NCBI RefSeq assembly: GCF_039710355.1
Contig: NZ_JBDKWZ010000005.1
Coordinates: forward strand, 186,001-250,000
Length of the DNA: 64,000 nucleotides
Origin: Rapidithrix thailandica
GTDB taxonomy: Bacteria; Bacteroidota; Bacteroidia; Cytophagales; Flammeovirgaceae
Reading direction: 5' to 3'
Shown here: positions 17,385 through 25,302 of the stretch, in pieces
How the letters are laid out: the number at the start of each line of letters is the position of its first letter
Numbering within the stretch: the first letter of the stretch is position 1
The notes under the pieces: generated by a model
Told to the model about the DNA's origin: nothing
Databases searched by the model: none
Seen by the model: the letters and a program-made list of their open reading frames with translations, nothing else
Program-made: the position numbers and the translations under genes

Positions 17385-18923
17385 TTAAATGCTAAATAAG
17401 TTTCGATCCAGGCTTCGATATTGAATTGCCTCGGCAACATGCTCAAAAGTTATCTGAGTTTGCCCTGAAAGGTCGGCAATAGTTCTGGCTACTTTTAAAA
17501 TACGGTCGTAGGCCCGGGCGGATACCCCCAGGCGTTCCATGGCGTTTTTTAATAAGTTTTTTCCCAGCTGATCCAAGCCACATAGTTCTTTTACCATTTG
17601 GGAGGGCATCATGGCATTGGAATATACGCCTTTACTATTTTTAAAGCGTTCGGTTTGTATGGCCCGGGCTTTTATCACCCTCTCCCGGATCTCTTCACTA
17701 CTTTCTGTTTTCCTGTTGGCTGTCATTTGGTCAAAGCTAACCGGATTTACATCAATATGAATATCGATACGGTCGAGCAAAGGGCCGCTGATTTTGTTCA
17801 GGTAGCGTTGTACATCCGAAGGTGAGTCTGGGTGACTTTCACCTTGCCGGAAAAAATCCCCGGAGGGGCTGGGATTCATACTGGCTACCAACATAAAATT
17901 CGCGGGGAATTCCACTGTGGCTTTCGCTCTGGAAATGGTGACCAATCGCTCTTCCAACGGTTGCCGCATCACTTCCAATACCGTTCGCTTAAACTCAGGC
18001 AATTCATCCAAAAATAATACTCCGTTATGTGAAAGTGAGATTTCTCCGGGCTGGGGATGCCCTCCACCACCTACCAAAGCAACATCACTGATGGTATGGT
18101 GAGGGGCCCGGAAAGGACGGTTGGAAACCAAGCCTTCGTGCTTTCCCAGTTTCCCCGCTACGGAGTGAATTTTGGTAGTTTCCAGTGCTTCCTGTAGGGT
18201 GAGTGGAGGAAGAATGGAAGGAATCCTACGGGCCAACATGGTTTTACCTGAGCCCGGAGGGCCGATCATTATGACATTATGACCTCCGGCGGCTGCTATT
18301 TCCAGCGCACGCTTCACATTTTCCTGTCCCTGTACTTGCGAAAAATCAACGTCATAGTCATTTTGCGTATCAAAAAAAAGCTCCCGGGTGTCGATATTGG
18401 TGGGGAGGATAGGGCTTTTCCCTTCAAAAAAGTCAATGGCCTCATTCAGGTGTTCCACCGCCAAGACCTCCAAATTATTGACAATGGCCGCCTCATGGGC
18501 ATTTTCCTTAGGAAGAACAAAGCCTTTAAATCCCGCATTACGGGCTGCGATTGCCATGGAAAGCGCCCCTTTTACCGGGCGGATTTTCCCATCTAAGGAC
18601 AGTTCTCCCAAGATTAGGTATTTGTCTAACAAGCCGGTTTGTAATTGACCGGATGCTTTTAAGATGCTAAGGGCAATGGGTAGATCATAGGCAGAGCCTT
18701 CTTTACGGATATCAGCGGGGGCCAGATTAACCACTACCTTTTGACGAGGCATAAAATAGCCCGAATGTTTGATAGCGGATTCGACTCTTTGTTGGCTTTC
18801 TTTCACTGCGCTGTCGGGAAGGCCTACTAAAAAAAATTTTGTCCCGCTGATGATGTTGGCTTCCACCGTAACAATTGAGGCATCTACGCCTAATACTGAA
18901 CTTCCAAAGGCTTTTGCAACCAT
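17385..18923 (-). CDS. yifB: YifB/ComM-family Mg-chelatase-like AAA+ ATPase
   Basis: A 512-residue full-length member of the ComM/YifB family, hexameric helicase-like ATPases that in naturally competent bacteria promote branch migration during integration of transformed DNA. An N-terminal Lon-protease-like fold (about 1-190) precedes the AAA+ core: Walker A GPPGSGKTM (about 220), Walker B GVLFLDELPEF, sensor VASMNPSP and arginine-finger region DRIDIH. The C-terminal Mg-chelatase domain ends RSLDRN. It stands alone, with no dprA or comEC in the window. The family is certain; a competence role here is inference. Confidence 0.95.
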   Translation of the reverse strand: MVAKAFGSSVLGVDASIVTVEANIISGTKFFLVGLPDSAVKESQQRVESAIKHSGYFMPRQKVVVNLAPADIRKEGSAYDLPIALSILKASGQLQTGLLDKYLILGELSLDGKIRPVKGALSMAIAARNAGFKGFVLPKENAHEAAIVNNLEVLAVEHLNEAIDFFEGKSPILPTNIDTRELFFDTQNDYDVDFSQVQGQENVKRALEIAAAGGHNVIMIGPPGSGKTMLARRIPSILPPLTLQEALETTKIHSVAGKLGKHEGLVSNRPFRAPHHTISDVALVGGGGHPQPGEISLSHNGVLFLDELPEFKRTVLEVMRQPLEERLVTISRAKATVEFPANFMLVASMNPSPSGDFFRQGESHPDSPSDVQRYLNKISGPLLDRIDIHIDVNPVSFDQMTANRKTESSEEIRERVIKARAIQTERFKNSKGVYSNAMMPSQMVKELCGLDQLGKNLLKNAMERLGVSARAYDRILKVARTIADLSGQTQITFEHVAEAIQYRSLDRNLFSI

Positions 18924-19175
18924 AGCTTATTTTTAATACTGCTAAATAGGTATATAAAGGATTAACTGATTTTCTTTGTAAATAGTAGGCAAAAATAGCG
19001 ACTGAAGAAGTTTTTTGGCAAAAGTCTGAAGTTTATCCTAATCTTTATGGAGACAGTCCCATTTTTTGATTTGTTTTGTTGGCTGAGATGAGTCGTCTAA
19101 TTTTTTTACTTTTCGCTTAATTGAGATAAAGTCTTTGTTTTTTATTTTCCTAATTAAAAAATACTCAGAATAGTT

Positions 19176-19769
19176 ATGCAAGAGAAAGGTCAAAAAAGCA
19201 TTTGTGTTTTTTGTGGATCCAATGTAGGTTCAGATGCTTATGAAGCATTGGCGTATTCATTTGGGCAGCAGCTAGCCCTGAACGGTTATCGATTAATCTA
19301 TGGAGGCGGAGGAGTTGGATTGATGGGGGCCGTGGCCAAAGGGGCTTTGTCAGAAAAAGGTGAAGTAGTGGGTATCATCCCCGATTTTTTAATGAGAAAA
19401 GAGTTAGGAGAGGTTCAAAATACTGAGTTGATTAAAGTAAAAACCATGCATCAAAGGAAAGCGCAAATGGCCGACCTCTCAGACGCCTTCGTTGCTTTGC
19501 CCGGCGGAATGGGTACGATGGATGAGCTTTGTGAAATTGTCACTTGGGCCCAATTAGGCCTGCACCAAAAACCAATTGTTTTGTACAATATGCATGGGTA
19601 TTACGATCCTTTGATGGCATTTTTTGATTCGATGGAGAGCAATAAGTTCGTTTCTCCGGCAAATCGTAAGTTAGTGTTGACCGGAGCGTCCTCAGAGGAG
19701 GTCTTTAACCGGATTACTTCTTACCAACCTCAAGAAGTGGAAAATTGGTTGGACCGCACCCGTACATAA
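19176..19769 (+). CDS. LOG-family nucleoside 5'-monophosphate phosphoribohydrolase
   Basis: A 197-residue Rossmann-like protein of the TIGR00730/LOG family, which releases the base from nucleoside or cytokinin 5'-monophosphates. The signature motif PGGMGTMDEL and the upstream YGGGGVGLMGAVAKGAL are intact, as is the catalytic-region segment VKTMHQRKAQM. The start is chosen at MQEKGQKSICVFCGSN, the typical family N-terminus. It is convergent with the SiaB-like gene. A salvage or purine-degradation role is likelier than cytokinin production in such a bacterium. Confidence 0.92.
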   Translation: MQEKGQKSICVFCGSNVGSDAYEALAYSFGQQLALNGYRLIYGGGGVGLMGAVAKGALSEKGEVVGIIPDFLMRKELGEVQNTELIKVKTMHQRKAQMADLSDAFVALPGGMGTMDELCEIVTWAQLGLHQKPIVLYNMHGYYDPLMAFFDSMESNKFVSPANRKLVLTGASSEEVFNRITSYQPQEVENWLDRTRT

Positions 19770-19792
19770 TCGTTTGAGGCGGGCGTGTCTTT

Positions 19793-19825
19793 AAAAAAAA
19801 TGCAGGGTTTTTTAAAACTCTGCAT
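19793..19825. terminator. Terminator shared by the LOG and SiaB-like genes
   Basis: A stem of 10-12 bp (19800-19811 with 19814-19825) is preceded by a run of A, giving a T-tail on the leftward strand. The SiaB-like stop codon lies inside the hairpin. Confidence 0.75.
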
Positions 19826-20390
19826 CTTCAAAATAACATTTTACTTTTACCTTGAGCATAAAGAAATAATGCTCGGAGTCCAACGGGAGAAATTGATATT
19901 GGTATTTTTCTCCGGTTTTCCGGGCAATGTCAATAATTCCTAAACCTGCACCTCCTTTTTCCGAAAGGCTCCCTTCTTTTATTTGCTTCAAGTACATTTG
20001 TTTCAGCTCCGCTTTCGATGCATTGTTGACATAGTCTATCATTTCCTTTAATTGAGGCATGCGTTCCTTTCGGATTTTATTGGAAGTGATGATAAAGTAG
20101 TTTTTTTCATTTTTTCCAATAATAAACAAGCCTTTTCCCACATGATGGTCAGAGATACTGTCTGAATGCTTGTTCATGTTTTGCAGTGTTTCCACCATCA
20201 CATGATACACTTTACGTTTTACCTTGGTTTGCTCATTGTTTCTTCCCATCTCATCCTCTGCCATGGAGGTAAACATTTTGGTGATTTCCTGATTGAACTC
20301 GCCTAAGTATACCAAGGATATACCATTGTTTACCATTTCATCATAAAAAGTCAGTACGGATTTGGTAAAACTAGTATTCAACATCATCAT
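19812..20390 (-). CDS. SiaB-family protein kinase (DUF6272), orphan
   Basis: A 192-residue protein of the SiaB type, an anti-sigma-like serine kinase fold related to GHKL ATPases. The N-box-like region VMVETLQNMNKHSD and the glycine-rich lid GGAGLGIIDIARKTG are clear. In Pseudomonas, SiaB phosphorylates the partner SiaC, which controls a diguanylate cyclase and biofilm formation; none of siaA, siaC or siaD is adjacent here. I use the Met at 20390 (first of MMMLNTSF); an in-frame Met at 20447 adds a non-conserved head. Expression and partners are unknown. Confidence 0.8.
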   Translation of the reverse strand: MMMLNTSFTKSVLTFYDEMVNNGISLVYLGEFNQEITKMFTSMAEDEMGRNNEQTKVKRKVYHVMVETLQNMNKHSDSISDHHVGKGLFIIGKNEKNYFIITSNKIRKERMPQLKEMIDYVNNASKAELKQMYLKQIKEGSLSEKGGAGLGIIDIARKTGEKYQYQFLPLDSEHYFFMLKVKVKCYFEDAEF

Positions 20391-20624
20391 TGTTTTAAGA
20401 TTAAAAAATACACACAGTCGAAATAAATGAAAATTATTGAGATTCAATTAGTGAAAATTCCCTATTTGTATTAGTACTATGTAAAGGAATTTCCCCGAAA
20501 AAGAACATTGTTGTAGAACTATTACTCAAAGCCCCGCTTTTTGTTGTGTGATATTTCTGTTTTTTCGTGGAATTATGCTGAAAAGAGTGATAGGCCCGTG
20601 GAGGTTTTGTATTTGATGGAAGGT

Positions 20625-20662
20625 TGCAACAAAAAAGGTTACCATAATAAATGATAACCTTT
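20625..20662 (-). terminator. Terminator of tsf
   Basis: The stem AAAGGTTA/TAACCTTT (20634-20641 with 20655-20662) is followed on the leftward strand by TTTTTTGTTG. It lies about 30 bp past the tsf stop. The remaining 20391-20624 shows no gene I can support. Confidence 0.65.
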
Positions 20663-20693
20663 CCAAAAACCATGAAAACTAAATTAAAAACTA

Positions 20694-21527
20694 TTATCTT
20701 CCGATAGAGATACGGCTGAATGACTTTACTGTCAAACCTTTTTGTACACTATCTAAATATTGTTGTACGGTCAATTTGTTGTCTTTTACAAACGCTTGGT
20801 TCAGTAAAGTGTTTTCTTTGTAGAATTTCTTCACAAAACCTTCGGCAATCTTCTCCAGAATTTGCTCAGGTTTGCCTTCCTGACGCGCCTTCTCGATACC
20901 GATTTGCTTTTCTCTTTCTACTAATTCCGGATCAATTCCCTCTTCGTTAACAGCTACAGGGTTCATGGCAGCAATTTGCATGGCCACATCTTTACCTGCT
21001 TCCGTTACTTCAGCATCTCCAACGTTAGTTAACTCTACCAACACCCCGATTTTGTTGTCACCGTGGATGTAAGGAATGATTTTTTCGCCGGAAATTTTGG
21101 TATAAGAAGTGATTTCGATTTTTTCACCGATTTTTCCGATATATTCGGTGATTTGCTCGCTGATTTTCACTCCGTCAATCTCTAAAGCGGCCAATGCTTC
21201 TGCACTTTCTGCTTGGTTTTTTACGGCTTCGGCAAGGATTTTAGTACCTAAGCTTTTGAAATCCTCATTTTTGGCTACAAAGTCGGTTTCGCATTTCAAT
21301 GCAAAAGCGATTGCTTCAGTGCTGTCCTCATTGATGTGGATCAATACAGTTCCTTCCGCTGCTTCTCTGTCTTCACGTTTTGCGGCAACTTTCTGCCCTT
21401 TTTTTCGAAGGGAATCAATTGCTTTTTCGATATCGCCATCTGCTTCCACCAATGCCTTTTTACAGTCCATCATACCAGCACCGGTGATTTTCCGAAGTTC
21501 GTTTACTTGTTTCGCAGTGATAGCCAT
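20694..21527 (-). CDS. tsf: Elongation factor Ts
   Basis: A 277-residue guanine-nucleotide exchange factor for EF-Tu. The N-terminal UBA-like module and signature KLRKxTGAGMMDCKKAL are recognisable (VNELRKITGAGMMDCKKALV), followed by CETDFVAKNEDF and the dimerisation core. It follows rpsB, as in most bacteria, but here a small extra gene and a terminator-like hairpin separate the two, and a TATATTTG -7-like box (21568-21575) lies 40 bp upstream of the start. tsf may therefore also be transcribed alone. Confidence 0.98.
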   Translation of the reverse strand: MAITAKQVNELRKITGAGMMDCKKALVEADGDIEKAIDSLRKKGQKVAAKREDREAAEGTVLIHINEDSTEAIAFALKCETDFVAKNEDFKSLGTKILAEAVKNQAESAEALAALEIDGVKISEQITEYIGKIGEKIEITSYTKISGEKIIPYIHGDNKIGVLVELTNVGDAEVTEAGKDVAMQIAAMNPVAVNEEGIDPELVEREKQIGIEKARQEGKPEQILEKIAEGFVKKFYKENTLLNQAFVKDNKLTVQQYLDSVQKGLTVKSFSRISIGR

Positions 21528-21573
21528 TACTTTTTCAAATTTAAAATGTATTAGTAAAAAGTTTTTTCAAATA

Positions 21574-21620
21574 TAAAAAATTGGTCACTTCTAGCGAAAT
21601 GGCTGAGGGGTGACCAATTT
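21574..21620 (-). terminator. Hairpin terminator between the small gene and tsf
   Basis: An 11-bp perfect stem (21578-21588 with 21610-21620, AAATTGGTCAC) has a 21-nt loop and is followed on the leftward strand by TTTTATATTTG. It would separate the rpsB transcript from tsf, at least partly. Confidence 0.7.
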
Positions 21621-21647
21621 TCCGTATAGAAATTCAAAGCTTACGGA

Positions 21648-21809
21648 CTACTTTTTGTAAGCTTCTTTTGCTTGCGACTTCAACTCATTGAGTTCCTTGC
21701 GGATCTCTTCGATTTCACTAGGGTTACGCTCTGCTTTTTTCTTTTTGAAATAGTCAGCCTGTTTCCCTTTCAGTTCCACTATTTTTTGTTCTATTTCTTT
21801 TACATTCAT
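21648..21809 (-). CDS. Small basic coiled-coil protein, 53 aa
   Basis: An ATG-initiated frame of 53 codons lies between rpsB (64 bp upstream) and a hairpin terminator. The product, beginning MNVKEIEQKIVELKGKQAD, is almost entirely charged and helical, with heptad-spaced hydrophobics (I, I, L, then I, I, L, L), and ends EAYKK. It has no membrane segment or signal. Codon use and the compact position within a ribosomal operon suggest a real, translated gene. The family is unknown to me; a ribosome- or RNA-associated role is only suggested by its place. It is too short for routine gene finders. Confidence 0.75.
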   Translation of the reverse strand: MNVKEIEQKIVELKGKQADYFKKKKAERNPSEIEEIRKELNELKSQAKEAYKK

Positions 21810-21873
21810 TGCTTTGGAAGTTTAGCCTGATGGCCGGAACCACAGGCGTGATGAAACTAAAATACCCCGGTAC

Positions 21874-22641
21874 TTATTGCTCCGAAGAGGTTTTCTCGTC
21901 TACCGATTTTTTCTCCTCTTCTGCGGCTTTCAGTTTTGCTTCTTCTTTTTCCTTTTTTCTCTCCATCAAACCTTCTTCGATGGACTTACCAATTGACTGG
22001 GTGATGATTGCAATTGATTTGAAGGCATCGTCATTGGCCGGGATTGGGAAATCGATGCTGTCAGGGTCAGAGTTGGTATCGACCATTGCGAAAACAGGGA
22101 TGTTTAGTTTTTTCGCTTCTTTGATGGCGATGTGCTCTCTTTTTACATCTACGACAAACAAGGCTGCCGGCAGACGGGTTTGATCAGCAATACCTCCAAG
22201 CACTTTCTGTAACTTCTCTTTTTCACGAGTGATCATCAAACGCTCTCTCTTCGCCAAGTTTAAGTAAGCTTCGTCTTTCATCAACTTGTCGATAGACGAC
22301 ATTTTCTTCAACGACTTTCTTACCGTGGCAAAGTTGGTCAACATACCACCTAACCATCTTTCAGTGATGTAAGGCATTTTCAGACGGGCAGCTTCCTGAG
22401 CAACGATTTCTTTCGCTTGCTTTTTTGTCGCTACAAACATGATCTTCCGGCCTGATTTCACAATGTTCTTCAGGGCGGCACTTGCACTTGTCAGGCAAGC
22501 TTGGGTTTTGTTCAAATCAATGATGTGAATCCCATTGCGCTCCATGAAGATATATGGAGCCATTTTAGGGTTCCACTTTCTGGTAAGGTGTCCGAAGTGT
22601 ACACCTGCATTTAAAAGTTCTTTATATTCTAATTTGCTCAT
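21874..22641 (-). CDS. rpsB: 30S ribosomal protein S2
   Basis: A 255-residue S2 protein of the small subunit. Typical segments are present: LLNAGVHFGHLTRKWNPKMAPYIF, FVATKKQAKEIV, YITERWLGGMLTNF and DTNSDPDSIDFPIPANDDA. The C-terminus carries an extra Lys/Glu-rich tail (about 225-255) common in Bacteroidota. It lies 68 bp after rpsI in the leftward operon rplM-rpsI-rpsB. Confidence 0.99.
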   Translation of the reverse strand: MSKLEYKELLNAGVHFGHLTRKWNPKMAPYIFMERNGIHIIDLNKTQACLTSASAALKNIVKSGRKIMFVATKKQAKEIVAQEAARLKMPYITERWLGGMLTNFATVRKSLKKMSSIDKLMKDEAYLNLAKRERLMITREKEKLQKVLGGIADQTRLPAALFVVDVKREHIAIKEAKKLNIPVFAMVDTNSDPDSIDFPIPANDDAFKSIAIITQSIGKSIEEGLMERKKEKEEAKLKAAEEEKKSVDEKTSSEQ

Positions 22642-22709
22642 TATGCTCGAATCTTAGAATGATTAGTAAAATGTAAAGTAGAGCTGGCCCGGGCCAGCCT
22701 GATGAGGAA

Positions 22710-23096
22710 TTAACGCTTGCTAAACTGGAATCTCCTTCTTGCTTTTCTTCTACCATACTTCTTACGTTCCACCATACGAGGGTCACGAGTAAGAAAGCCT
22801 TCACCTTTCAGTTTGCCACGGTTTTCAGCGTCAATTTCCACCAAGGCACGAGAAATGGCCAAACGAATCGCTTCCGCTTGTCCGGTTACTCCTCCACCGG
22901 TTACATTTACTTTGATGTCTAAGCTGCCAGAGGCATCACAAAGTACCAAAGGCTGGTTCACTATGGTTTGCAAAATTTCTGAAGGGAAATAAGTCTTCAA
23001 CTCCTTGCTGTTCACAGTGATATTTCCACTACCTTGAGAAACATAAATACGTGCGATAGATGCCTTTCTTCTTCCTATAGTGTTAAGTACTTCCAT
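22710..23096 (-). CDS. rpsI: 30S ribosomal protein S9
   Basis: A 128-residue S9 with the conserved N-terminal IGRRKASIARIYV and the invariant C-terminus ending RRFQFSKR, whose last Arg reaches the P-site tRNA. Its ATG overlaps the rplM stop by one base (TAATG), so it is translationally coupled to L13. Confidence 0.99.
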   Translation of the reverse strand: MEVLNTIGRRKASIARIYVSQGSGNITVNSKELKTYFPSEILQTIVNQPLVLCDASGSLDIKVNVTGGGVTGQAEAIRLAISRALVEIDAENRGKLKGEGFLTRDPRMVERKKYGRRKARRRFQFSKR

Positions 23097-23539
23097 TATA
23101 ATTTGATTTCTTTAGGTTGTTGTGCTTGATGAGGATGTTCGCTACCTACATAAATATGAAGGTTTTTGAAGATTTTCTTACCTAATTTGTTCTTAGGCAA
23201 CATACCGCGCACAGCGCGCTCAACTAACAGGATGGGATCTTTCGCAAATAATTCTCTAGGAGTGAGAGCCCTTTGGCCTCCCGGGTAGCCAGTGTATGTG
23301 AAATACACCTTGTTGTCCCACTTTGATCCGGTAAGTTTCACCTTATCTGCATTGATTACGACTACAAAGTCTCCGCAATCTACATGAGGAGTGAAATTAG
23401 TTTTGTGCTTACCGCGGATCAACTTTGCTACTTCAGAAGCTACGCGTCCTAAAGTAGAATCCTGGGCGTCAATGATTACCCATTCTTTGTTTACAGTTCC
23501 TTGATTGGCAGAAACTGTTTTGTAACTTAAAGTATCCAC
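23096..23539 (-). CDS. rplM: 50S ribosomal protein L13
   Basis: A 147-residue L13, an early assembly protein of the large subunit. Recognised by WVIIDAQDSTLGRVASEVAKLIRGKHK, GDFVVVINADKVKLTG, TGYPGG and RAVRGMLPKNKLG. It is the first gene of the leftward operon. A promoter at 23677-23706 leaves a leader of about 130 nt, long enough for autoregulation by a ribosomal protein, though I see no defined structure. Confidence 0.99.
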   Translation of the reverse strand: MDTLSYKTVSANQGTVNKEWVIIDAQDSTLGRVASEVAKLIRGKHKTNFTPHVDCGDFVVVINADKVKLTGSKWDNKVYFTYTGYPGGQRALTPRELFAKDPILLVERAVRGMLPKNKLGKKIFKNLHIYVGSEHPHQAQQPKEIKL

Positions 23540-23676
23540 TTTATACTATGTTTAATTAAGGTTGAAAAATTCATTTCAATCTTTTTGTAGGAAGGTGCTT
23601 AAAATCAATGAATTAGCCTTGCTTGTCAGCAGGAATTTGCCTTGTTTTTGAACACACTTTCCCCCAAAAAGGAGTG

Positions 23677-23706
23677 CAAAGATATATAGTTAATTAATCT
23701 TTGCAA
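23677..23706 (-). promoter_or_regulatory. Bacteroidota-type promoter of the rplM operon
   Basis: On the leftward strand, -33 TTG (23704-23706), 19-bp spacer and -7 TATCTTTG (23677-23684), an exact consensus match about 138 bp before the rplM start. The rest of 23540-23970 is the rplM leader plus AT-rich sequence that is partly a diverged copy of the region upstream of the 24879 gene. Confidence 0.8.
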
Positions 23707-23970
23707 AATGTTATGAATGAATTGGTTGAGTACATTCGGATAATTCCGGAAGGATTGCTTTTTAGCTTTTTTAGCATTGGTAGATTTTCAGGGTACATTC
23801 CCCCAGGTTGGCGACTTGTTCCTCAAGCATTTATGAGAAATTAAAATATATTCAATGGCTTTCTTTATATTGATAATCAGTGAGTTATAAAAAGGTATGA
23901 ATTTGAAGTCTTTTTAGAAGAAGCTAAGTGAAAATTCACTTTTAACTTTAAACTAAATAAACTTCACTAT

Positions 23971-24101
23971 GAAGTGAATTAACCCTTTTCTTTTTCCTGA
24001 AAAATCTTTCAAACACGCCTCCTCTGTGTTCCTTTTTTCAACAATAGCCTTGATGAGTCGATTTTGATTCCATTTTCGGTCATATACGTTTAAACCACTT
24101 C
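23971..24101 (+). mobile_element. MITE-like repeat, copy 2 (131 bp, internal deletion)
   Basis: The same ends as copy 1 (GAAGTGAATTAA ... TTAAACCACTTC), with a 3-bp direct repeat TAT (23968-23970 and 24102-24104). About 25 bp corresponding to the right half of the internal hairpin is missing. It has separated the 5' leader (ending AAACTTCAC) from the start codon of a small secreted-protein gene; the intact paralogue at 24879 shows the uninterrupted sequence. Confidence 0.88.
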
Positions 24102-24102
24102 T

Positions 24103-24408
24103 ATGAAAAAAGCAATGTTAATTGGATTGATCGGTGTATTTTCTTTCGGAAATTTATTAGCCACTCCTCAGCCAAGCCTTAGCATCCGGCAAAGTTTTCG
24201 TTTTACAGGATAACAAGATGGAGATGACGCCTTACCGGAAAAAGCAAAAACGGCTTATGAGGAAAGTGTTTATGCCGGTTTGTTGCTGAACAAATTGTAT
24301 AAAATTTCCAAAAAGACAGGAAAAGTAGAGTACCGGTTGGTGTTGCTCAATCAAAATGGAGGAGAGGTCCAAGTGATTTTTGATACGGAAGGCAATCAAC
24401 TGGATTAA
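24103..24408 (+). pseudogene. Broken paralogue of the small secreted protein at 24879
   Basis: The sequence begins ATGAAAAAAGCAATG and encodes a plausible signal peptide (MKKAMLIGLIGVFSFGNLLA), then goes out of frame. The original frame stops after about 37 codons, but other frames carry clear homology to the neighbouring gene: KVFVLQDNKMEMT, then LPEKAKTAYEESVYAG, NKLYKISKKTGKVEYRLVLL and FDTEGNQLD. At least two frameshifts are needed. The upstream 150 bp also resembles that of the intact gene, so this is one half of a tandem duplication, inactivated and carrying a repeat insertion directly before its start. Confidence 0.85.
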
Positions 24409-24481
24409 TGTATGGGAAAAACACCTAGGTCAACAACGGTATATTCTTCAGAGCTTAATCACATAATTCTTGTAAATTTTC

Positions 24482-24505
24482 AAAGGGGGCTCAGGCCCCT
24501 TTTTT
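24482..24505 (+). terminator. Terminator after the pseudogene
   Basis: GGGGC, loop TCAG, GCCCC, extended by A-T pairs and a T-run, about 75 bp past the pseudogene. The rest of the 24409-24878 gap is AT-rich leader sequence of the next gene, with a segment at about 24715-24775 resembling 23800-23860. Confidence 0.8.
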
Positions 24506-24878
24506 ATGCCCTTTGTCGAGTGAAAAAATCAGAAGAGGCAAGTTGAAACCAAATGAAGATATGAGGTAATTGTTGATATAAGTTCGGTTTCATCCGGGCC
24601 TGATCAAAAAAGGTACATCCTACTCTCTTGTTTTACTCGGGTTTTGGGTGTAAAATATTGATTTTAAATAATTTAAATAATTTTAACATTAGGGTATTTT
24701 TGATACCAAAGTGCCACAGGTTGACGATATCTTCCTCAAATTTCGATAAATCCAAAATGTATTCAATTATATATAATTAACTGGTTTTCAGTGCATAAAA
24801 GGGTTTTTAAAAAATTGGATCTTTTTTAGTGTAATGAGTAGGTAAACAAATTAATTAAACTTTAAAATAAACTTCACT

Positions 24879-25193
24879 ATGAAAAAGACAGCGTTAATAG
24901 TATTAGTAAGTGTATTTTCATTTGCCACGGCATTTGCCACTGCATTGCCAGTAGAAAAAACTTCCGCAAACATAGTTGTCATGCAAGATGACAAAGTGGA
25001 AATCACCAAAGATGACCTACCTGAAAAAGTAAGCACAGCATTTGACGGAAGTGCATATGCAAGCTTGCAACTAAGCAAAGTTTATAAAGTATCTAAAGCT
25101 TCCGGTGAGGTGGAGTATCAGTTTGTGTTGACAAACCAAGCTGGAGAAGAGGTAGCAGTATCTTTCGATCCGGAAGGCAATGAATTGGAATAA
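24879..25193 (+). CDS. Small secreted PepSY-like protein
   Basis: A 104-residue exported protein. The signal peptide (MKKTALIVLVSVFSFATAFA) is followed by an acidic domain (DDKVEITKDDLPEKVSTAF, KVYKVSKASGEVEYQFVL, SFDPEGNELE). The K-V-Y-K-V...G-E-V-x-Y-x-F-x-L...D-x-x-G-N pattern resembles PepSY-like/PF11396 periplasmic domains; I assign this with moderate confidence. Paralogues are the broken copy at 24103-24408 and the gene at 34828-35142. It is preceded by a long AT-rich leader and followed by a strong terminator, so it is monocistronic. Function unknown, possibly binding to or modulation of an envelope enzyme. Confidence 0.85.
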   Translation: MKKTALIVLVSVFSFATAFATALPVEKTSANIVVMQDDKVEITKDDLPEKVSTAFDGSAYASLQLSKVYKVSKASGEVEYQFVLTNQAGEEVAVSFDPEGNELE

Positions 25194-25232
25194 AACAGGC
25201 AACGACTATTTGGTTTAGTAATGTAATGTTGA

Positions 25233-25257
25233 AAAAGGGGCGTAATGCCCCTTTTCT
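25233..25257 (+). terminator. Terminator of the small secreted protein gene
   Basis: Perfect stem AAAAGGGGC (25233-25241) with 25247-25255, loop GTAAT, then a T-rich tail. Confidence 0.9.
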
Positions 25258-25302
25258 CGTTGGTATGTTTTTCGATGTTGCCGTTTCAGGTTGATAGCCG
25301 GA

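Noticed and set aside
20434..20673. Leftward 79-codon frame upstream of the SiaB-like gene
   Set aside because: It covers the tsf terminator and has no protein-like pattern.
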